Positions 1 to 7,012 of a stretch of 20,553 bases of DNA are shown here, piece after piece. The first letter of the stretch is position 1. Every line of letters begins with the position of its first letter. Position numbers and translations under genes: made by a program. The stretch lies in assembly GCF_000186865.1 (NCBI RefSeq), contig NW_008705567.1, positions 111,387-131,939 of the forward strand, read 5' to 3'. The notes below the pieces were generated by a model. That model made no database searches, was not told the DNA's origin, and was given only the letters and a program-made list of their open reading frames with translations. This stretch comes from Aureococcus anophagefferens (Eukaryota; Sar; Pelagophyceae; Pelagomonadales; Pelagomonadaceae).

Positions 1-2
1 GG

Positions 3-537
3 GCGCTCAAGCCACTGCTACGCCCTAAGCCGTGGGAGCTAATATATGATTCTGCCTGCGATGGTATGTGCCTCAGCGCGCTTTATGCAAATGCCGGCGC
101 TGCCAAAAGTAGCCAGGCTCAACTTATAGTCTGTCGTGATGACCATGGACATGTCGCTGGAGCGTTCCTCGACGAGCCCATCCGCAACGCTTGTCGCTGA
201 GTGTAACGATGATATATCACAGATACAGTATTCCCCTCTTTCATAGGTCGGTAATTACTTTGGCACAGGTGAATGTTTTGTCTTCACTGTTGCTGGAAAG
301 AGCGGACCGGCGGCGGCCGAGGCTGACGTCTTGCCTGATCCGGACATGGCCATCTACCGTTGGGTGGGCCCGACTGAATCTATTCCCGCAAGCGCTCTTG
401 CCTCGACGCGTGGAGATCTAATATCCGAGCCACGACCTTTCGTTAACGATATGTTTGTGTACACAACTCACGAAGTTCTCGGATTTGGCTCGGGTGGTGG
501 CGGCTTCGCATTGCGACTTGATGAGGCCATCGAGTAA
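3..537 (+). CDS. TLDc-domain protein, C-terminal part (5' end outside window)
   Basis: Partial gene entering from the left edge. Exon 3-188 reads in frame 3 (62 codons), then a 58-nt intron at 189-246 with a GC donor and AG|G acceptor, then exon 247-537 ending in TAA. The joined product shows TLDc landmarks in order: WELIYDSACDGMCLSALY, an AGAFLDEPIR segment, NYFGTGECFVFTV, an IYRWVGP strand, and the glycine-rich end GFGSGGGGFALRLDEAIE. TLDc domains occur in OXR1/NCOA7-type oxidative-stress and V-ATPase-associated proteins and in TBC1D24; the domain is normally C-terminal, as here. Upstream domains, which would decide the subfamily, lie outside the window. The GC donor is chosen because splicing AAC to GTC restores the expected spacing between the EPIR and YFGTGE motifs; the nearby GT at 191 is out of phase. 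Confidence 0.9.
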
Positions 538-539
538 GA

Positions 540-1075
540 AGCGCCGCGTATAAATTTGCGGTTACCAATCGATATCGCAAGTTGACACGTTCCCCAGGTT
601 CGGGGCCTCACGACCCTGCGCTACCTATGGCAATCCCGTTTCTCTTTTTGGAGGCAGGGAGAATTTTCCCATAGAGCGAGTCCAAATCTGGCACTTTGCC
701 GCACAGTTTTGATTTGAGAATCTAGTCGCCGACTACAGAAGAGCTGAAGAAGAGTGCATAAGAAAAGATGACTCCAGTGCAGCGAGACAAATTCGGCGAG
801 AGAACCTGCCTGAGCTCTACACTTCCGCGATGGAATTTGTCCGCAGCGTGTGACTTGTGTGATACCCAGGTCTTGGAGAGAAGGCGAATCGGCCCCATTC
901 ACGGTCGTGTTCTGAAGCATACTGCCCTAGCGTACTACCCTCAGCTAGTTTTGCGCTCCAGGACTCGGACTCGGGGCCCGCGCGAGTGAAGCTCGTGATA
1001 TGCGAGGTTCGGCTGTCCAGGGTGCCAAAGTTGCACCCCACGTAGCGGCGCGCACGCCGTGGTACTGCACCTGTT
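540..1075. other. Intergenic region, no convincing gene
   Basis: About 535 bp downstream of the TLDc gene. No ORF has recognisable motifs. One stretch on the + strand (about 735-836) reads as a charged, exon-like peptide containing RQIRRENLPELYTSAMEF, but I could not connect it to acceptable splice partners. It could be a decayed gene fragment. Confidence 0.4.
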
Positions 1076-1179
1076 CAGGTTCATACTCATGCTCGTGCGC
1101 GGAGAGCGAGGGCGGTAAAAGGGGCTGCAGGTTCATACTCATGCTCGTGCGCGGAGAGCGAGGGCGGTAAAAGGGGCTG
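1076..1179. repeat. 52-bp perfect tandem duplication
   Basis: Two adjacent identical 52-bp units, 1076-1127 and 1128-1179, each starting caggttcatactcatgctcg. The unit length is not a multiple of three and the surroundings do not look coding, so this is a simple, probably recent, tandem duplication. Confidence 0.95.
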
Positions 1180-1816
1180 CTGTCCATTCTCGGCGAGCAC
1201 ACTGGAACTTACGACCCACGAGGTTATCCCAAATGGGATGTCAGGATGATAGATAAAAACTGAATTACATATTTCTTGCCGATAGGGCTCGTTCTTCGCG
1301 CAGCGAAGTGTCACCCCGACCGGTCGACGGTGGGATGAGCTGGCTGGGGCGTCCGGGTCGACCCGAGTTTCGCCTTGAGCGCGGTGACGAGTCTCTCCAC
1401 CCCCTCTGCTTGTACGCGGGACCCAGCGCTTTCCCTCCCCGTTGATCCTATTGGGGGCTCGTTGAGGAACGCTGGTAGAGAGATAGAGAGTTTTTGTATC
1501 TCCTTAGTGGCTCGCTGGTACAGAGCCACCCAATTTCCTTCCCCTCCTTAATACTTTCTAACCCTGTTATAGTTGCTTCCCGCACTGTAATAGACGGAGA
1601 GTCTTCCTGGACCTAGTGAGGCAGATCCTCTGCCCGTTCGTCCAGTAGCCCCAGCCCCCGTATACTACGGCAGCTGAGGTGACGTGAGGATAACAGAGAC
1701 GCCGGTGTACCGCCACTGCGTAACCACGATAGTTCACCCTCACACGGCAGGGCAGCCCCACTAGGCTGCCTCCCCGTGTCGGAGTTTACTATGCTCCTAA
1801 GACTGGTCGGCAACCT
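1180..1816. other. Non-coding stretch; possible retroelement leader
   Basis: No gene is seen. Position 1516-1529 reads tggtacagagccac, which resembles the initiator-Met tRNA primer-binding site of many LTR retroelements with one base missing. It lies about 290 bp before a gag-like ORF. No matching second LTR was found in the window, so the call is tentative. Confidence 0.25.
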
Positions 1817-2437
1817 ATGGCCGCAACAGCCACACTACTGGAGCAGAACCTGCAGTTGCGCCCTGCACCCGCTCCGAGAAGGAGCTCTAGGATTGAGGGT
1901 CTACCGCCTCAGAACTTTAAGGAGCCAGATGGTCGGAAAAACCCAGGCGTCGGCGGGGCAGATCACGTCCCTCCTGCAGGCCCACCCGCTCCGCGTGGAC
2001 AACAGACCAACGCTGTTAGACTGGTTCAGTCCTTGGCAAGGCTAGGAGACGCCTCAGCCGAAATAACAGCTGCAGCGAACAGTCAAGTGGAGAAGCTTAT
2101 GGGCGGAATTACGAAGCGGGGCGGTAGCAAGTCTCTGTCCGACCCGTTGATGATAAGTAGGTTTGAAGAGCTGAGAGTTTGCATGCTGACCTATTGCGGT
2201 AACAATAGTCGCATTTCCATAGCTGCGAACGCCGGTGCGAACCGTTTTGGGGTTATCCACAACTTGTGGGATGACGTCACGAGTCTGGACCTTACGGTCA
2301 AACCAAAACTGACGCAGAGCTGCGGCCGCCGGCCGACGGACCCCAGGGAACCCACGACGTCCCCTCGACGTCCCCGACAATTTGGGGTCGGCGGCTGGGG
2401 GCTTTACTCAGGCGCCGGGGGCGCGGGTGGGGTATAA
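1817..2437 (+). CDS. Gag-like or orphan 206-residue ORF
   Basis: A 206-codon open frame from ATG at 1817. The N-terminus is rich in Pro and Arg with PRRSSRI at about residues 20-26, a composition seen in retroelement gag and polyprotein segments. The middle (about 70-165) is predicted helical with Lys, Glu and Ser; the C-terminus becomes Gly-rich low complexity. There is no zinc knuckle, protease or reverse transcriptase in or after it. The position downstream of a primer-binding-like site suggests a remnant of an LTR retroelement, but it could equally be chance coding potential in GC-rich DNA. No family is recognised. Confidence 0.3.
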   Translation: MAATATLLEQNLQLRPAPAPRRSSRIEGLPPQNFKEPDGRKNPGVGGADHVPPAGPPAPRGQQTNAVRLVQSLARLGDASAEITAAANSQVEKLMGGITKRGGSKSLSDPLMISRFEELRVCMLTYCGNNSRISIAANAGANRFGVIHNLWDDVTSLDLTVKPKLTQSCGRRPTDPREPTTSPRRPRQFGVGGWGLYSGAGGAGGV

Positions 2438-2645
2438 ACTAGGACGCGTCGTTCTTCGCGCGTTCGCCTGGGCCACGTTAATAGCGCCGTTAATCATGCG
2501 TGATAAACGCGTGATTTGGCGCCAAGTACCCAGGCGCGCCCAGAAGGGGCCGCGTCGAATTTCCCGCTTGCACCACCGACCAATGCAACGTAGGATTCAG
2601 CAATGATATACCCGCGGTCCGTATGCTAATGAGCTTGCGGAGTAA

Positions 2646-3645
2646 CTAAGAATCATCTTGCTCATCTTCATCATCATCTCCATCTTGCTCTGCATTCTCT
2701 GCAGCGAGACGGTCCATCATAGCTTGAAGCTCCGTTTCCTCTCGTGCAGAGACAGCCTTAGGCGCCATCTTGACGTCAATTTTTCCACCCTTGATTAAAA
2801 TCATATCCGCAACAGCAGCGATGGCCGCAGTGAGGGTTTGAATGCCAAGGTCCTTATCAAGGGTCATAGTTGTCATGACATACATAGGTGGAGCAATAAG
2901 CTTGATCTGGATTGGGCAATCATCTATTGAAGCCTCTTGGCCCTTTAAGAGAGCCTCACGAATTGCATTTATTCCTTCGTAGGTGAAGCAAGTAACCTCG
3001 ATGTCCGCACGGACCTTAATTGGCTGCGGTGAGAGTTTCTTCTTCACATAGTCTGTGAGACAAGCCTTGGTCTCAGTGTCCATGCCAGGACATGCCTCAA
3101 AGACGTCTTCGGTCTCACCGCTCAGGCATAGCTTGAAAGCGTCATAGGCATGCCCGTACTTCTTGTATAATGGCCAACCTACTATCTGGTAAAGCTCCTC
3201 CAGAGTCTGCCCACATCGGTCTGCCACGTGTCGCATGACCCGATGCACCGCTTTCGCCTTGTTGTAACGCCTATACAAAACTGGGTAAGTTTCACAGGGA
3301 TGGTGAGAAGTCAACACCGGAATATTGCTCTTCACATTTTGCCACGTCTTCTGCAGACACACGTCGCTTTGACAAATCAATGTAACCCTTCTCTTTATCA
3401 ACGCGTAGAACCATCACCACTTCGTTTCGATTCACGCGGATCAACTTGTTGATACTTCGGATCCGCCGCCGACTCAGCTCACTCAACAAGATCATGCCCT
3501 CGATGTTGTTATATTCCAGCAAGGTCACGTAGGCTCCCATCTCCGCGATGTTCCTCACATTAACCATCACCAGCGATTCCAGCTCAGGAAAGGGCTCCTC
3601 ATAGAACCGGCATTCAAGTCGCTTCGAGTCGCTAAACGATGTCAT
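2646..3645 (-). CDS. Translation initiation factor eIF2 subunit alpha
   Basis: Complete gene in two exons, 3645-3329 and 3270-2646, with a 58-nt GC-AG intron (3328-3271). The 313-residue product matches the usual length (about 315). Order: S1 RNA-binding domain with [20 protein letters not shown], the regulatory loop [18 protein letters not shown], then [14 protein letters not shown]; a helical domain ([16 protein letters not shown]); an alpha/beta C-terminal domain; and an acidic tail. Ser58 corresponds to Ser51 of animal eIF2-alpha, the site phosphorylated by stress kinases, and its context is intact. The protein is part of the eIF2 complex that delivers initiator tRNA to the 40S ribosome. 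Met at 3645 is chosen because it gives the family-length N-terminus; an in-frame upstream ATG lies in a transposon end. The intron is placed to restore CEERYNKAK, which is conserved in the family. Confidence 0.97.
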
Positions 3646-3726
3646 GTCCAGCGATATCCGGCCCCCACTACATGTATGCAAGCACAGGCCTCTTCCCGGG
3701 GCTCCAGTGCACTGGGAGGCCATTCC

Positions 3727-3923
3727 CAAGGACAAAAACAACCATAGGGCTAGAGCGCCCCATAGAAGTATTTATTTATTATTTGTGGCCGCCGGCCGTA
3801 GTATGTCATAGAGGTCCTCCGTCGACCGCGCGCGCGCAGGTCGACCACCGGACGGAAATCGTGGCAAAATTGTTGAATTATGCCCCCGCCAAGCCGGCCC
3901 ATCAGAATAGCGCGCTAATCGTA
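3727..3923 (-). mobile_element. Truncated hAT-like MITE, family 1, copy A
   Basis: Begins with the family terminal repeat CAAGGACAAAAACAA at 3727-3741 and runs to about 3923, where similarity to copy B (10975-11304) stops. It is inverted relative to copies B and C and lacks the other terminus (the part matching 10975-11106). It keeps the AT-rich tatttatttattatt block, the ggccgccggcc palindrome and the CG-dinucleotide tract between GTCGAC sites. The intact end lies 82 bp upstream of the eIF2-alpha start codon. Confidence 0.88.
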
Positions 3924-3954
3924 GTGCTTCGCACACACGCCACAATCAAACTCC

Positions 3955-4195
3955 AAAATCACGGGATATCCTTATTTTCTACGGGATTTCAAAACTACTA
4001 CCAAAAAGGGAGTTATTATTATTAATGGGATAACAAAGTATAATTGCGGGATAGCATTGGAGTTATACGGGATAACAATTCTACGGTGGGGAAATATGCG
4101 GGATATCAAATGATACCAAAAAGGGAGTCCTAAATGCGGGATACCTATAGGTATCTTGCGGGATATCTATAATATCCTGCGGGATACCTATAGCA
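3955..4195. repeat. Cluster of degenerate GGGATA-type repeats
   Basis: About nine irregularly spaced copies of a (G/A)CGGGATA(T/A)C-like motif, near 3959, 3979, 4024, 4047, 4068, 4098, 4136, 4159 and 4179. Two copies of accaaaaagggagt (about 4000 and 4115) are interspersed. Spacing falls to about 20 bp at the right end. It looks like a decayed minisatellite or a protein-binding array. No gene covers it convincingly. Confidence 0.7.
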
Positions 4196-4723
4196 TCTGG
4201 GAAGGTCTCCTTAGCATGCTGGAAGTTGTTCCCTATTTCAATGAATGACACCGACTTTGATGGGCATGTTTTTGAAACCGTCTGTGCCTTCTGTGCAGGG
4301 GCCTGGGCCAATAAGGCACACGCGGACTATTGCTAGCGGAAACAGACTAAGGGCAGTCTAAGTGGGTGGGTAACTCCGGTAATGCCCGGCCCTAGGAGCT
4401 CCGTTCAGCCGACTCGGAAGCGCGAATTAAAAACGCACCACTCGGGGGGGGCGGCTGTGAACGGAGCCGGCGAACGGTGAGTGCTAAAAGGATCCGATGG
4501 CGAATCACTGCTCGGACGTATATCTTCGCAGCGCTCGCAGATGGGCGGGCAGGGCAGCGGGGATCGAAAAAGGTCCTCCCAGGCCCTGTCGGGTCGGGGG
4601 GAAAGAATCTCCCAGGCCTGGGTGGTCACTACCCCTCAGCCTCGATTTCCACTCTGCCATAGGTGTTCTTATGGCAGTGGCGCGGACAGGTTTGCCTAGC
4701 GCACTGATATAGCTGGCTAAGTT
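4196..4723. other. Intergenic region between eIF2-alpha flank and CaMK gene
   Basis: No definite gene. On the minus strand, about 4309-4200 reads as an exon-like peptide with SVSFIEIGNNFQHAKETFPD after a CCCAG acceptor-like site, but no partner exon was found. The rest (4310-4723) has a G9 run near 4444 and no recognisable signal; part is presumably the 3' UTR of the kinase gene. Confidence 0.4.
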
Positions 4724-6056
4724 TCACTCTGCTCGTCCCTGTGGTGTTGGCACTGCTGCTACATGAGAGAGTCGGCGGGCAGTGATAATAATCTGTGCTG
4801 CTGCTTTGAATTTGCGTCGTCCGTTGAAGTCTTTGAGTTGTCGCACTGTCTTCTCGAGATGGATTTTTAAGAGTTCATGATCTCCCTTGATGAGCCAAGG
4901 ATGAAGCATGGCTTGTTGTGCGGTGAGGCGCTGGTCAGAGTCCCTATTTAGAAGCTTGCGAATAAAATCCTTTGCATCGGAGCTGACAACATCCCAATAC
5001 CTTAAGATGACGGCGGTCCTTGAGAAATTCATGTATGTAGGAACAACGCTGGTCGAAGCTGTGGGTCGAATTTGTAGCTTGCTTCTTTTATGCGCCTGAA
5101 CAGCTCTGCTTGATTATCATCATGAAAGGGTGGATATCCGCCTGGGATGACGCTCGGTGCAGATTCTTGGTCAAGTGTAAAACATACCAAGAAGAACAAA
5201 AGTAAGAACACCCAATGACCACATGTCGACAGCACAACCATACTGTTTGTTTTCTAGAATCTCTGGTGCCACATAATTTGGGGTACCACATTGTGTCGAG
5301 AGGCAGCCGTCTGTGACAATTGCAGCAAATCCAAAATCAGCAACTTTCAATTCATGATCATCCTTCGTAGACTTCAATAGCAGATTTTCCGGTTTCAAAT
5401 CACGGTGCACCTGAGTGAGGCAAAGTCTTATCTAAGGAGGCGTTCGCCATGGAGATACTATGTTCTTGGAGTGAAGATGGCAGATGACATCAAGCCTACG
5501 TCAATCCTCGTCAACGGATGATGCCCACCCGATATAGTACAGAATTTGGATGACTTTGCGCGCTTCGTGTTCGGAGTAGTAAGTGCGTTGGACTATGCGA
5601 TCGAAGAGCTCGCCTCCATTGAGTATTTCAGTAACAATGTAGGCTTTAGGAGCTTGATTATTCGAAGTTCTCGGGTCCTCGTAAAAATTTCTAAGGTTTA
5701 GTACCTATGCAGAACCTATGAAGTTGGGCTGTACTGTTGTCTATCACATTTGGGTGCCTGATTCGTTCCAGGATTCCCACCTCAATGTGGAGCGCTTCGA
5801 CCTCATCCGCAGCCATTTCCCTCAGCTTTATCACCTTCGCTGCACATTCTTCTTGACTATCCTTGTCAACACATCTGTAAACCGTCGAGTATGCTCCGGA
5901 TCCGAGCATTTCCGCGGCTGTGAAGGAGCATTCGTACTTCGCGAGAAAGGCAACTGTCCCTGGACCATCTCGCGCGGTCACATCCTTATCGAAACCAACC
6001 ATTTCTCGATAATTGTCCGACCGAACCTTGCCATTTTTGGACCCACAGGTTCCCAT
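4724..6056 (-). CDS. CaMK-family Ser/Thr protein kinase with predicted N-myristoylation
   Basis: Complete six-exon gene: 6056-5748, 5704-5541, 5495-5459, 5410-5188, 5141-5060, 5000-4724; introns 43 to 59 nt, the last with a GC donor. Phases close to 363 residues. The N-terminus MGTCGSKNG fits N-myristoylation at Gly2 with nearby Cys4 for palmitoylation, so membrane attachment is likely; this decides Met at 6056 over an upstream in-frame Met. Kinase landmarks: LGSGAYSTV (51-59), Lys74, HRDLKPEN (Asp174), DFG (195-197), [10 protein letters not shown]. After the kinase domain, [18 protein letters not shown] (322-339) resembles the autoinhibitory/calmodulin-binding segment of CaMKII, so Ca2+/calmodulin control is likely. 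The Arg three residues before the CaMKII autophosphorylation Thr is absent (LEKT). There are no EF hands and no association domain. The third exon is only 37 nt. Confidence 0.95.
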
Positions 6057-6166
6057 GACATAATAAAAAACGATAATAGCGTAGGATAAATAGTCGCGGT
6101 GGAGTCTCCAAATCAATGCCGCTGGATGGGTCTTAAAAAAGATCTTAAACGAGCGCAGAAATAGGA

Positions 6167-6206
6167 TTTCCGTCCGCTTGGCCTTTCGTATCTCCCACTA
6201 GCCTAC
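6167..6206 (-). repeat. Upstream repeat module, copy 1 (partial)
   Basis: Minus strand reads GGCTAGTGGGAGATACGAAA followed by GGCCAAGCGGACGGAAAT. The same sequence occurs at 6731-6785 and 16737-16776. Here it lies about 110 bp upstream of the CaMK start codon, and it also forms the 3' boundary of the methyltransferase remnant. Confidence 0.85.
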
Positions 6207-6668
6207 GATTTTGCCTGCGTTCGCTGTGGTAAGGTCCTGGACGATCTCCTGAAGGAGCGTGTCGAGATCTGCTTTATACCGGCTCCACGCCCCTTCGTAG
6301 GTCTTCTTCACCCACTCCAAGGGGTACTTGCCAGTAAACTCCTCGTGCAGGTACACTAAGAAACTTCACAATGTAGCGAATAACACCAGGTCCTGAGCCT
6401 TCTTCAGTCCCATGTCGAATCCTCCTATGCCACTAAAGAAAGCAGCTACTTTTTTGTAAGTAAGCGGAAGCCATAATAGTTTTTTCAATTTATGTTTTGT
6501 CGCCACAACGAGATGCACAGCCGCCCTCTCGTTAGAGTCGTCGTCTACGTTTAGGAGCTCGCCGGTCTGACCATCTGCGCTCCATCCCCGCTGAGGTGGC
6601 TGCGCCATCCAAGCGCGGTCCGTGGCTGAGGTGGCTGCGCCATCCAAGCGCGGTCCGTCGGCCTTCAT
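6198..6668 (-). pseudogene. Remnant resembling DNA cytosine-5 methyltransferase N-terminal motif
   Basis: From ATG at 6668 the frame is open to TGA at 6368-6366, then continues in the same frame, open for 54 codons, to TAG at 6200-6198. The first part carries KVAAFFSGIGGFDMGLKKA, a close match to C5 DNA methyltransferase motif I (S-adenosylmethionine binding, FxGxGG). The second part (YLHEEFTGKYPLEWVKKTYE and following) is amphipathic and not recognised. No catalytic PCQ motif IV or target-recognition region is present, so it cannot be a working enzyme. No in-phase short intron removes the TGA cleanly, hence pseudogene. The first codons (MKADGPR) and 120 bp upstream are shared with 16737-16870. 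A 34-bp tandem duplication (6591-6658) lies inside the N-terminal codons. Origin from a restriction-modification-like, viral or transposon gene is possible. Confidence 0.55.
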
Positions 6669-6785
6669 TGTGGCACCTTTAACTGAAACTGAGCTCAGCC
6701 TCCCCCTTGCCAGTGAGGGGGGGGGGTTACTCTGCTTCCTTTAGCTCATGCTAGTGGGAGATACGAAAGGCCAAGTGGACGGAAA
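6634..6785 (-). repeat. Upstream repeat module, copy 2 (full, includes start codon)
   Basis: Read on the minus strand this about 150-bp stretch matches the + strand at 16737-16874: TTCCGTCCACTTGGCC, CGTATCTCCCACTAGC, a poly-C tract, then GAATGAAGGCC(G/A)(G/A)CGGACCGCGCTT-like sequence containing a start codon (MKADGPR here, MKAGGPR there). With copy 1 (6167-6206) it makes an inverted pair around the methyltransferase remnant. No target-site duplication was found. Confidence 0.8.
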
Positions 6786-7012
6786 CTGGACTAGAATGTA
6801 TAAGGGGGGGGGGTTACTAGCAGGATCCGCAACAGGAGCCGCTGCATGTGCAGCCTCAGTGGGGGTAAGGCCAGGGTAAGGCGCACTACAATATCAAGAT
6901 GCAGTTCACTAAGATGAGGGTAGAAACCCCTCTATCTCTCTACGATACCCTGGCGCCATGCGTGCGTGTATGGGGGTGCGCCTATGAAGATTCGTGTATG
7001 GGGAGCACCGAG

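Noticed and set aside
621..920. Minus-strand 99-residue ORF
   Set aside because: No motif, no splice partner and composition typical of non-coding DNA here.
3727..3923. Open frame conserved in all three MITE family 1 copies (TKTTIGL...EVFIYY...WPPAVVCHRGPPS)
   Set aside because: It stays open in copies A, B and C, but differences among copies include many non-conservative changes, and the element has MITE hallmarks (short, TIRs, 8-bp TSD). The open frame is likely a by-product of composition.
5705..5747. GA-AG intron at the first CaMK junction
   Set aside because: On rereading the bases, a GT-AG intron (5747-5705) gives [14 protein letters not shown] with correct phase, so no non-canonical donor is needed there.
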